From Listeria monocytogenes (lineage in GTDB: Bacteria > Bacillota > Bacilli > Lactobacillales > Listeriaceae), in NCBI RefSeq assembly GCF_041765605.1, contig NZ_CP168900.1, positions 1,070,001 through 1,134,000 of the forward strand: DNA of 64,000 nt, given 5' to 3'. Below are positions 57,211-64,000 of the stretch, piece after piece. Under the pieces are notes generated by a model that worked only from the letters and a program-made list of their open reading frames with translations, had not been told where the DNA came from and ran no database searches. The position numbers and the translations under genes are program-made. Position 1 is the stretch's first letter, and each line of letters starts with the position of its first letter.

Positions 57211-57519
57211 TTATAAATCTACTTTTTCCGAGCTTTCGAAAAATTCAACCGTGTCAAATTCGGCTGCAAAAAATTCTTTCGTATATGGTTGTTCATGATG
57301 GGAATAAAAAGCTTCCTGATTTTGCCAAATTTCCCACAAAGCAAATCTGCCGAGTGCACTTTCTAAAGGAACTATCTCGAATAAAATACAACCAGGTTCT
57401 TTCACTGTTTTAGCACGTAACGCTTCCAAATGTTCTACCAACTGTTCATAAGAAACCTTTCCGGTAGTTTGAATAACTGCAGTACAATATAAATAATTAG
57501 CTTTTTCTTTTAAATACAT
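57211..57519 (-). CDS. ABM-domain monooxygenase-like protein
   Basis: A 102-residue dimeric alpha-beta barrel protein (EALRAKTVKEPGCILFEIVP, WEIWQNQEAFYSHHEQPY), the pattern of quinol monooxygenase YgiN-type proteins. SD aaggagga before ATG 57519. Divergent from the MerR gene, which probably controls it. It may detoxify a quinone or aldehyde-type compound (inference). Confidence 0.83.
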   Translation of the reverse strand: MYLKEKANYLYCTAVIQTTGKVSYEQLVEHLEALRAKTVKEPGCILFEIVPLESALGRFALWEIWQNQEAFYSHHEQPYTKEFFAAEFDTVEFFESSEKVDL

Positions 57520-57543
57520 TTCTTCTCCTCCTTCTTATGTGTT

Positions 57544-57569
57544 AAGCTTAAGGTATAGGGTATACCCGA
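57544..57569. promoter_or_regulatory. Adjacent palindromes in the ABM/MerR divergent region
   Basis: ttaagcttaa (57544-57553) and gggtataccc (57560-57569), the latter within ggtataggg and tatacc. They are the likely MerR operator for both divergent genes. Exact -35/-10 elements could not be assigned with confidence. Confidence 0.55.
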
Positions 57570-57586
57570 TAGCAAGGAGGAATTAG

Positions 57587-57934
57587 ATGTATATTAAAGA
57601 TTTTGCCACCAAGACAGGACTTTCGATTGATACACTTCGATATTATGAAGAAGAACAATTACTCATTCCTGCTAGAAACGAAAAAAATTATCGTGTTTAT
57701 ACAGAAGAAGATGATTGTTGGTTGCAGTTGTTGCTTAAAATAAAGCAAACTGGGATGTCGATAGCGAATATTAAAAAATTCGCAGCATTACAAAAGCAAG
57801 GTGATGACTCACTTCCAGAGCGGATAAAGATTTTAGATAATCATATGGAAAACTTGTACGAGCAACAGAAAGATTTGGCAGAAACGATTTCTTTTGTGGC
57901 TAAAAAAGCAGATGGATATCGAGATAAGCTATAA
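57587..57934 (+). CDS. MerR-family regulator, short form
   Basis: 115 residues. N-terminal winged helix (IKDFATKTGLSIDTLRYYEE, 3-22 onward) and a dimerisation coiled coil to the end; no separate effector domain and no conserved metal-binding Cys pair at the C-terminus (one Cys only, in DDCW). It resembles the small-molecule or aldehyde-responsive group such as AdhR. SD caaggagg. Divergent from the ABM gene and 24 bases upstream of the next gene. Confidence 0.87.
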   Translation: MYIKDFATKTGLSIDTLRYYEEEQLLIPARNEKNYRVYTEEDDCWLQLLLKIKQTGMSIANIKKFAALQKQGDDSLPERIKILDNHMENLYEQQKDLAETISFVAKKADGYRDKL

Positions 57935-57958
57935 AAACAGCAGGAAAGGCGAGTAGAG

Positions 57959-59098
57959 ATGATTAATAATGAAATACGAGAAGTGATCGGATTACATCCA
58001 ATTCTTGAAAATGACCAAAAATTGTCTGTGGAAAATAGAACAGTAATTATCAGAGAGAATAGGCTGATAAAATTAATAGTAGAGCAGGCTGATTCTTATA
58101 AAGAAATAGATTATGATTTGGAACTCACGGATACTAATGAATTGATAGGACGAAAAAATGCAAAGTCAAAACCTTTAACACTTAAGGCGATATTAAAAGC
58201 GAAAACGAAAGAGTTAAGGCTGAAAATAAATAAAGTCAGTCACAGAATGGAGCTTAAACTCGGAGTTCAGCATTTTGAAAACCTCTATTTTGCGGAAGAT
58301 ATGGTTATTACTAAAGAAAATGTGCAAGAAAAAATTACTGCAATGTATGGTAATGATTGGTTAAACACATTAGCCAAAGCCAAACGCAAAGTGAAAATGA
58401 GACAAACCATTCAACAAGGGGCTGTTTTTTCTTATCCGATAGGAAATGAATTCGGTTTTGCGCTTGTAATTGGTTGTTTTCAGACGTTTCGGAAACAAAA
58501 AATAATGCCTCAAGATAGCTCGCACTACCTCAATTTAATGATGGGGGTCCCGCTTGTGATTCGTACTTTTAACTATACAAGCCAGCAAAAGATCGTGGAC
58601 TTACAGCTGTTGAAAAAGCAGGAACTCTTAAATCCGGAATTTATCATGGATGACCTAGTATTACGTGGCGATTATCCAATTATTGGTAAAGCAGTTCTGG
58701 AAGAATCCGATATACTTTTTCCAATGAACTTTTCTTTTAATGGAGAATCTACTACTTATGCAGGTTATCAGGCTATTGGTGCATCAGATAGAGAGATTAT
58801 TCAAAGGCACAAAAAGGAAATTATGGTTAGATTTGATTGGGGATTTGGCAGTAAAACGATGTCTGCGAAAGAATTCTTAAAGAGAAGTAGTGGAAAAGAA
58901 TATTTTCTTCCTTATTCAGGGTTAGGAATGACGCCAGTTGCGGGTTACTCGAAAAAGTTAGTTTCACCTAAAACAATATTTTCAGAAGGGGAACTAAAGC
59001 AAATTTATGCAGTTTTAGCGATTGATGGGGAAATATCGTTTGATGATTTTAATGAAAAAAATAATGGGATTTCAGCTCAAAACCTGTTATCAATATGA
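57959..59098 (+). CDS. Hypothetical protein with Imm26-like domain
   Basis: A 379-residue soluble protein. The central part (about 155-175, QGAVFSYPIGNEFGFALVI) resembles the Imm26 family of immunity domains, whose members start with a G.vf.ipl.n..g.g.V pattern. The N-terminal 150 residues and C-terminal 120 are not recognised. SD aggcgag is weak. Possibly an immunity-like or toxin-resistance protein without a visible toxin partner. Confidence 0.68.
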   Translation: MINNEIREVIGLHPILENDQKLSVENRTVIIRENRLIKLIVEQADSYKEIDYDLELTDTNELIGRKNAKSKPLTLKAILKAKTKELRLKINKVSHRMELKLGVQHFENLYFAEDMVITKENVQEKITAMYGNDWLNTLAKAKRKVKMRQTIQQGAVFSYPIGNEFGFALVIGCFQTFRKQKIMPQDSSHYLNLMMGVPLVIRTFNYTSQQKIVDLQLLKKQELLNPEFIMDDLVLRGDYPIIGKAVLEESDILFPMNFSFNGESTTYAGYQAIGASDREIIQRHKKEIMVRFDWGFGSKTMSAKEFLKRSSGKEYFLPYSGLGMTPVAGYSKKLVSPKTIFSEGELKQIYAVLAIDGEISFDDFNEKNNGISAQNLLSI

Positions 59099-59108
59099 TG
59101 GAAATAAT

Positions 59109-59156
59109 AAAAACAGCCTGAAGTTAAAAAAGTTAACTTCAGGCTGTTTTTATTAT
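59109..59156. terminator. Bidirectional terminator, 19-bp stem
   Basis: aaaaacagcctgaagttaa and ttaacttcaggctgttttt around aaaag. Confidence 0.9.
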
Positions 59157-59197
59157 TTTTCCAGGTAAGATAAGCGTATCGCCATCTTCATCACGTT

Positions 59198-59788
59198 TTA
59201 AAATGATACAAAAACTTTCCCAATTTGCTCAAATAGAAATTCTCGACCAAACAAAAGCATGGGAAGAAAGCAGAGGATGACAACGCCGAAAATAAATGCT
59301 CCATGTACTAGATCCAGGGGATAGCGATGATCATGTTCAATAATATCTTCGCTTAATGAGGCTAATTTGGCATCAAATTGGTTAATTAACTCAACGAAAT
59401 TACTTCGGCCGATAAAGGCACAGTCGAATTTCTCCATTTTGGTTTCTGTCTGAAAGAATAGTTCCATCGTTTCTGGATTTGCCACCTTCAAGAACCTATG
59501 AATTGGTTTGAAATTATAGCTTATTCTTTTTACATTTGCAAAGTAGACTGTTTTTGTTTGGTTGCGTGTGTGAAGAATAAAAGCATTGTTTGTGACTTGG
59601 ATCCATTCTCTTGGAGGAAGTATAAGTTTAACAATTAAACGTCCTATAAAAAATATAGTAATAAGACCAAAGTAAAAGGACTCTGGTTTTTCAATCGCTA
59701 GTATAGTTAATAAGCCAAACATGAGAATAAAAGATAAAGAGGTTAAAGAGGTTCCTAGTGTCTTAAGTTTGTCTTTGTAATATATCAT
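59198..59788 (-). CDS. Membrane protein with PH-like middle domain
   Basis: About 196 residues from ATG 59788 (GTG 59797 is an alternative). The frame extends further upstream to 59947 but would overlap the GNAT gene and the palindromic promoter. Two N-terminal helices (about 12-60), a soluble beta-rich domain (PREWIQVTNNAFILHTRN), and a helix near the C-terminus. The layout resembles YcxB-type bacterial PH proteins (weak). Function unknown. Confidence 0.65.
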   Translation of the reverse strand: MIYYKDKLKTLGTSLTSLSFILMFGLLTILAIEKPESFYFGLITIFFIGRLIVKLILPPREWIQVTNNAFILHTRNQTKTVYFANVKRISYNFKPIHRFLKVANPETMELFFQTETKMEKFDCAFIGRSNFVELINQFDAKLASLSEDIIEHDHRYPLDLVHGAFIFGVVILCFLPMLLFGREFLFEQIGKVFVSF

Positions 59789-59821
59789 GATGAACACCCA
59801 CTTGGTTGAATTTATGTCGTA

Positions 59822-59839
59822 TATAATGATATCATTATA
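59822..59839. promoter_or_regulatory. 18-bp perfect palindrome with TATAAT on both strands
   Basis: tataatgatatcattata reads the same on both strands and offers a -10 box in each direction, between the divergent membrane protein and GNAT genes. It also resembles a Fur/PerR-type half-site array. Confidence 0.55.
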
Positions 59840-59900
59840 CAATGCAATCCTCAAGTTCATTTTTGAACTTTTAAATATGGAGTAATCAAGGAGGAATATC

Positions 59901-60377
59901 ATGGAAATCACACTACAACAACCTACAACAGCAGACTTTCCTTTCATTGAATGGTTGTGGGGAGATTTGGCAACGACAGAAGTACTCGGTGGGCCATTTT
60001 CTTTTCCTGAAGAAATACGAATGGACTGGCTAAAGTCAAAATCACAAACGAGTAATGCTTATTTTATTATAAAAAAAGATACAGAATCCGTTGGGGAAGT
60101 TAGCTTTCGTGATTTTGAAAAAGGAACAGCTCATTTAAATATTAAAGTGGCTGCATGTTACAGAGGCCAGCGAATCGCTCAAAAAGCTTTACAATTATTT
60201 TTGAATTTTTTTCAAACTGATTGTGGCGGGATTGTTTTGTTGGATGAAGTTAGACGGAAAAATGAAGTAGGCATTGCATTTCTTGTAAATGCTGGTTTCG
60301 AAGTTATAAAAGAAAACGAACTGACGGTGTTGCTCAAATGGACTGTACAATCGAGGAAAGAGGAATTAGATGCCTAA
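59901..60377 (+). CDS. GNAT-family acetyltransferase (RimJ/RimL-like)
   Basis: 158 residues with LNIKVAACYRGQRIAQKALQ and GIAFLVNAGFEVIKEN, the acetyl-CoA-binding and closing parts of the fold. SD caaggagg, ATG 59901. Overlaps the next gene by 8 bases. Substrate unknown. Confidence 0.83.
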   Translation: MEITLQQPTTADFPFIEWLWGDLATTEVLGGPFSFPEEIRMDWLKSKSQTSNAYFIIKKDTESVGEVSFRDFEKGTAHLNIKVAACYRGQRIAQKALQLFLNFFQTDCGGIVLLDEVRRKNEVGIAFLVNAGFEVIKENELTVLLKWTVQSRKEELDA

Positions 60378-60660
60378 ACATAGATGCGCTTGTTGTAATA
60401 GTTTAACTATTGAGGTTAGGGGCGAGTTTGAAATTTGTCAGGTATGTTACTGGGAAGACGAGGCTTATTTCGTCTTTGATGAAGCGGAGATTTATTCGCA
60501 CTATCAAAATATTTCCACGATAGAAGATTTGCTAAATATTCGCTCTAGTGCTAACAATGGTTTAACCTTATTAGAAGCACGCCAAAATTTCAAACAGTTT
60601 GGTGCTTGTGAATTGGCAATGAAGAAATTTGTTAGAGAGCCAACTGCAGACGAATTATAA
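60370..60660 (+). CDS. CPCC-family cysteine-rich protein
   Basis: 96 residues. HRCACCNSLTIEVRGEFEIC and QVCYWEDE match the CPCC domain (two Cys pairs for zinc), with the later EARQNFKQFGACE and KKFVREP of the same family. Here the first motif is CACC rather than CPCC. Co-translated with the GNAT gene. Function unknown. Confidence 0.85.
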   Translation: MPKHRCACCNSLTIEVRGEFEICQVCYWEDEAYFVFDEAEIYSHYQNISTIEDLLNIRSSANNGLTLLEARQNFKQFGACELAMKKFVREPTADEL

Positions 60661-60667
60661 AGAAAGG

Positions 60668-60706
60668 GAAGGTAAGTGTAGATTTAATGTCTAGCTTGCC
60701 TTTTTT
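60668..60706 (+). terminator. Terminator of the GNAT/CPCC operon
   Basis: aaggtaag and cttgcctt with one G-U pair, then a T-run. Confidence 0.7.
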
Positions 60707-60885
60707 AGTAGTAAAAACAGTTGATTTTTTACGTGGTTTCATTTTTTAGACACAATTAACAGAAGATGTGTGAATCGCAAAAATTCTAGTACTATTGATG
60801 GTAGTAAGGTTAGGTGGCAGAAAAGCCTGTTGATAAACAAGTGTTGTGAATTTACTGAAACAAGAAAAATTTCCTCTTAGTTCCG

Positions 60886-60914
60886 TTGATTTGAGTGTAT
60901 TAGCGGAGTATGAT
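60886..60914 (+). promoter_or_regulatory. Promoter of the internalin-like gene
   Basis: TTGATT (60886-60891), 17-base spacer, TATGAT (60909-60914). No PrfA box was seen. The leader is short, about 20-30 bases. The stretch 60707-60885 upstream holds no gene that I can see. Confidence 0.6.
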
Positions 60915-60940
60915 GTTGATTGACAATCAAGGAGGATACT

Positions 60941-62398
60941 ATGAAAAAAATGAAAATTATTACAAGCTTACTTTTAGGTTTAACTGTTGCCTTTAGTATG
61001 GGAGATTTTACTAAGCCACATCCAGTTGAAGCAGAGGTAACGTATACACTCACAAACCCAACACCAATCAATGAAATCTTTCCAGACCCCAATCTTGCAA
61101 AAGTGGTAGCTGATTGGCTAAAACAACCATCTGTAACTAGCGCCGTTACTCAAAGTCAATTGAACACGGTGGGAGCATTACATTTCACATCAGCAGGGGT
61201 GCAAAGTCTTGAAGGCGTGCAGTATTTGAAGAACCTTACGCAACTATTTGGATATGGAAATCAAGTAAGTGATTTAACGCCACTTAGTAATTTAACACAA
61301 CTAGAAACACTTTATATACCCAAAAATCAACTAAGCGATTTAACGCCTATTGCGAATTTATCTAAGTTAACAACACTAGATGTTGAATTTAACAATGTAC
61401 AAACAATCGACCAACTAATGAACTTAACCAACTTAATAGAACTTAATATTAGTGCTAATCCCATTTCAGATATTAGTGTAGTTAAAAACATGACTCAGTT
61501 AGAGTTTTTGACAATGAGAGATTGTAATGTAACTGATTTGGCACCTGTCCAAAATTTATCCAATATGATGATACTTTGGGCTGGTCGAAATCAAATTACT
61601 GATATTACACCGCTTAAGAACATGTCGAATTTGCTTGGATTAAGTCTATTTGGAAACAATATAACGGATATTAGTGTAGTTGAAAATCTTTCAAGTCTTG
61701 AAGATTTTGATATAAAAGCAAATCAGGTAAAAGACATTAGCAGTTTGGCAAAAGTACCAAATTTAGCGACTGCAACACTTAGTTTTAATCATATTATAGA
61801 TATTTCACCGCTGAAAAATTCCACTAATTTAACAAGATTAGCACTCGATAATCAAACTCGTGTTTTAGATGCAGTGGAAGTAGATGATCCGTTAACATTA
61901 CCAGCACCAGTTACGGACGAAAATGGTAATAGGACGCAACCAACAAAGGTTAATCACGCGGGTATTTATGCGAACGGTGAAGTTACTTGGACAGGGCTCG
62001 AAAGTAATTATATTTTAAACTACGAGTATAATTTGCCTGTGACAATTGGCTCTTTAACAACTACGTATTCGGGGAAAATCACGCAGGCATTGTTGGAAAA
62101 GCCTGTTAATCCAGTGGACCCAGTAGACCCAGTAGACCCAGTGGATCCGGTAAAACCTGTTGACCCTGTAAAACCAATAGAGCCAGAAGAGCCAACGAAT
62201 CCAGTAGAATCAGTTCCTACTGAAAGCGAAATTACTCCAATCAATTCGGCTGTTTCTGTGGATTCCGTGCCAACAACAAAATCGGCAAAAGAAAATATGA
62301 TTTTACCAAAAGCAGGGGATAGAGGAATAGCAGCTAGTTTGTTTAGCGGCATCATGCTAACAATAACTAGCGTAGTTCTTTTACGTAAAAGAAAATAA
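60941..62398 (+). CDS. Internalin-family LRR surface protein with LPKAG sorting signal
   Basis: 485 residues from ATG 60941 (SD aaggagg). Signal peptide (about 1-31), internalin cap (TPINEIFPDPNLAKVVADWL), nine to ten 22-residue leucine-rich repeats (about 85-305), an inter-repeat region, a PVDPVDPV repeat region (about 390-415), then LPKAGD, a hydrophobic helix and RKRK. The pentapeptide is LPKAG, not LPXTG, so anchoring by sortase A is likely but uses the Ala variant. No B-repeats or GW modules. The ligand is unknown. Confidence 0.92.
   Translation: MKKMKIITSLLLGLTVAFSMGDFTKPHPVEAEVTYTLTNPTPINEIFPDPNLAKVVADWLKQPSVTSAVTQSQLNTVGALHFTSAGVQSLEGVQYLKNLTQLFGYGNQVSDLTPLSNLTQLETLYIPKNQLSDLTPIANLSKLTTLDVEFNNVQTIDQLMNLTNLIELNISANPISDISVVKNMTQLEFLTMRDCNVTDLAPVQNLSNMMILWAGRNQITDITPLKNMSNLLGLSLFGNNITDISVVENLSSLEDFDIKANQVKDISSLAKVPNLATATLSFNHIIDISPLKNSTNLTRLALDNQTRVLDAVEVDDPLTLPAPVTDENGNRTQPTKVNHAGIYANGEVTWTGLESNYILNYEYNLPVTIGSLTTTYSGKITQALLEKPVNPVDPVDPVDPVDPVKPVDPVKPIEPEEPTNPVESVPTESEITPINSAVSVDSVPTTKSAKENMILPKAGDRGIAASLFSGIMLTITSVVLLRKRK
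62105..62180 (+). repeat. Pro-Val-Asp repeat tract within the internalin-like gene
   Basis: Tandem ccagtagac/ccagtggac units encode PVDPVDPVDPVDPV and then PVKPVD. It is a wall-spanning linker and prone to length variation between strains. Confidence 0.8.
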
Positions 62399-62401
62399 TA
62401 A

Positions 62402-62440
62402 AAAAAGGAATTTGGCAATTAGTCAAATTCCTTTTTTATA
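62402..62440. terminator. Bidirectional terminator
   Basis: aaaaaaaggaatttg and caaattccttttttat arms around gcaattagt. Confidence 0.9.
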
Positions 62441-62783
62441 CGATTTTTGTACCTTGGTGAAAAGTAAGTTTCCATGAACCGTTTTCGATAATCCAGATAT
62501 TACTTCGCATTGTATAGTTATTTTCGCTAAGATTTTTTAGTTTATAATACGAGAGGACTTTTGTTTCGTCTAGAACTTTTATATCATATTCCATGATTTT
62601 TAAACTGCTATCGCCAAGTGTTGTTAGTGATTTGTAATAAGCATAATCTTTAACAACGCCACTTTGCGTGATTTCAATATAGGATTCGCTTAAAATATCG
62701 ATAATCTCCGACATGGAGTGGCGATTTTCTAGTGATAAATGTATTTCGTCAAGTTTTTGAAAATTTTCTTTCGTTAATTCCAT
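62436..62783 (-). CDS. NTF2-like (DUF4440/SnoaL) protein
   Basis: A 115-residue single-domain protein of the NTF2-like fold, with helix start LTKENFQKLDEIHLSLE, then YIEITQSGVVKDY and a closing RSNIWIIENGSWKLTFHQGT. Such proteins bind or convert small molecules; the role is unknown. SD aaaggagga. Upstream clpP1 has its own terminator. Confidence 0.78.
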   Translation of the reverse strand: MELTKENFQKLDEIHLSLENRHSMSEIIDILSESYIEITQSGVVKDYAYYKSLTTLGDSSLKIMEYDIKVLDETKVLSYYKLKNLSENNYTMRSNIWIIENGSWKLTFHQGTKIV

Positions 62784-62812
62784 TGTAAGTCCTCCTTTTT
62801 AAAGGGAATAAA

Positions 62813-62848
62813 AAAAGGTTCACTTCTGTTTGTAAGTGAACCTTTTAG
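62813..62848 (-). terminator. Terminator of clpP1
   Basis: aaaaggttcactt and aagtgaacctttt arms (62813-62846), with a T-run on the minus strand. Confidence 0.85.
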
Positions 62849-62850
62849 TT

Positions 62851-63423
62851 TTATTTTAAGCCATCGCGGTTTTCAATGATTTCACTTACGATGCCATAAT
62901 CTTTCGCTTCATTAACTGAAAGCCAGAAGTTACGATCTGTGTCTTTAGAAATTTGCTCGTATGATTGACCGGTTGCTTCGGCGATTAAGCGATTAATTCT
63001 TTCGCGCATCCGGATAATTTCTTTTGCTTCGATTTCGATTTCGGTACTTTGACCTTGAACGCCGCCAGCAGGTTGGTGAATCATGTAGCGCGTATTTGGA
63101 AGGCTAAAGCGATTTTCTTTTTCAGCAGCTAAGTAAATTGTAATACCAGCGCTTGCAACCCAGCCAGTTCCAACGACTTTCACTGTAGGCTTAATGAATT
63201 TAATCATATCATGAATGGTGTCGCCTGCTTCAACGTGTCCGCCTTGGCTATTAATAAAAATCGTAATTGGATCATTGCTAATAGATTCCAAAAGTAAAAG
63301 CTGCTTAGAAACGTCTTCGGCTAACTCCTGATTGATTTCCCCGTAAATTAACACCGTTCGTGTATCAATCAATTTTTGGGTAAGGATATTTGTGATATTT
63401 TCATTATTTTTATTCTCTGCCAT
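62851..63423 (-). CDS. clpP1: ATP-dependent Clp protease proteolytic subunit, ClpP1 type
   Basis: 190 residues. Nucleophile Ser91 in GTGWVASAG and His116 in YMIHQPAGG are present. In the third position of the triad the usual DTDRDNF is DTDRNFW, so Asp is replaced by Asn165. Listeria has two ClpP proteins; this divergent ClpP1 works in mixed complexes with ClpP2 and has weak activity alone (established for L. monocytogenes). SD aaggagg before ATG 63423. Confidence 0.94.
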   Translation of the reverse strand: MAENKNNENITNILTQKLIDTRTVLIYGEINQELAEDVSKQLLLLESISNDPITIFINSQGGHVEAGDTIHDMIKFIKPTVKVVGTGWVASAGITIYLAAEKENRFSLPNTRYMIHQPAGGVQGQSTEIEIEAKEIIRMRERINRLIAEATGQSYEQISKDTDRNFWLSVNEAKDYGIVSEIIENRDGLK

Positions 63424-63513
63424 GAAAAATTCCTCCTTAAAAGCCTTAGTTTATTTGTAATACAGGTATCTTATCATAATGGTCGAAAATGGTCAAACAT
63501 TTTGAATGCAAAA

Positions 63514-63541
63514 AAGAAAACGCTTTAGGACGGCGTTTTCT
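63514..63541 (-). terminator. Terminator of the 79-residue hypothetical gene
   Basis: Minus strand: gaaaacgc and gcgttttc arms, then a T-run. Confidence 0.8.
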
Positions 63542-63569
63542 CTGATACTAATAGCTAAAAGGGCAGGTA

Positions 63570-63809
63570 TTAATCTACTTCTTGTATGACATACTGGCTT
63601 AAATCGGTTATTTTCCCTTCGCGTATTCCGGGGATTAATGTTTCAATTTCTTCCTCCACACAAAATAATTGTAACCATTTTTGCTCGTCCTTTTCAGAGT
63701 AAGAGAGGTTTACATTAGTTTGATTGGTTTGAGGGTTTTTGGAAGCAAATACGAGAGATACGTTGATTGTTTTTAGTTCTTCGTTTAGTTTAATGGTAAC
63801 CTCTTGCAT
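63570..63809 (-). CDS. Hypothetical protein of 79 residues
   Basis: Small soluble protein starting MQEVTIKLNEELKTINVSLV, ATG 63809, SD aaggagg. Mostly beta then helical and acidic; no motif recognised. It has its own terminator. Confidence 0.75.
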   Translation of the reverse strand: MQEVTIKLNEELKTINVSLVFASKNPQTNQTNVNLSYSEKDEQKWLQLFCVEEEIETLIPGIREGKITDLSQYVIQEVD

Positions 63810-63915
63810 GATTTCCTCCTTAAAGCTTTCATTTTGTAAACTATATCATAGATTTGCTTGAAAAAACAGTAATGAATAGGAGCTATTCAATACTGTTCTA
63901 TAATTAATTATTTTT

Positions 63916-64000
63916 CTATACGAATGCGAGTTGCCAAGTAATGCCATATTTATCCGTGACCCAAGCCACTTTTCGAAGCGCTTCTACTGCTTCTGGTCCC
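63916..64000 (-). CDS. PhnB/glyoxalase-like VOC protein, C-terminal part
   Basis: Partial: the last 27 codons, ending at the TAG at 63916-63918, are in the window and read GPEAVEALRKVAWVTDKYGI and then TWQLAFV. This matches the closing strand of PhnB-like vicinal oxygen chelate proteins (w..DkyGi.Wql). The start lies beyond the right edge. Confidence 0.8.
   Translation of the reverse strand, partial: GPEAVEALRKVAWVTDKYGITWQLAFV

Noticed and set aside
62020-62418. Minus-strand frame with Gly-Ser-Thr repeats in the internalin-like gene
   Set aside because: It is the shadow of the Pro-Val-Asp repeat tract, antisense to a well-supported gene.

Overview
The window is low-GC Firmicute DNA that reads as Listeria monocytogenes, most likely a lineage I, serotype 4b-type strain. 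The order pdhABCD, a cytosolic DsbA-like gene, corA, typA, ylaI, ylaN, ftsW, pycA, tagGH, tagD, pncB, nadE, guaA, an internalin and clpP1 follows the Listeria chromosome. Three things point to serotype 4b. A 774-residue autolysin with seven GW motifs matches IspC. The rhamnose genes that serotype 1/2a carries inside the teichoic acid locus are absent. There are two glycosyltransferase plus polyol-phosphate transferase units, as expected for a wall teichoic acid (WTA) with GlcNAc in the backbone. The species and serotype calls rest on recall of gene content, not on a search. L. innocua is the main alternative.

Layout. Positions 1-4446 hold the pyruvate dehydrogenase operon. 4.5-19.5 kb holds housekeeping genes: an LDH-fold protein without its catalytic residues, UPF0223, a DsbA-like protein, CorA, UPF0637, an inositol monophosphatase-like protein, TypA, YlaI, YlaN, FtsW, pyruvate carboxylase and an orphan substrate-binding lipoprotein. 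19.8-39 kb is a cell wall polysaccharide locus: the TagGH exporter, a large DUF6270-type protein, IspC, a lipid-sugar glycosylation pair, GalU, two polymerase systems, TarI/TarJ for CDP-ribitol and TagD for CDP-glycerol. 39-44 kb holds NAD salvage (pncB, nadE), an orphan PTS IIB and guaA.

44.0-50.7 kb is an accessory region at the 3' end of guaA. Two truncated, inverted IS6-family ends face each other across about 1.8 kb. That segment holds an orphan gene and a 60-bp direct repeat. Small orphan genes, some immunity-like in character, follow it.

50.7-57.2 kb carries a GNAT gene, a three-gene operon (MerR regulator, GNAT, alpha/beta hydrolase) with a 19-bp-spacer MerR-type promoter, and a Fur-box-controlled unit made of a 35-codon basic peptide and two ABC exporter-type half-transporters. 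57.2-64 kb holds an ABM monooxygenase and its divergent MerR regulator, several small orphans, an LRR surface protein with an LPKAG sorting signal, and clpP1, whose catalytic Asp is replaced by Asn.

The best candidates for something new are the Fur-box/35-residue peptide/ABC unit, the IS6-bracketed segment, the pseudo-LDH, and the branched RNA structure with a terminator between pycA and the lipoprotein gene. No tRNA, rRNA or CRISPR array was seen.
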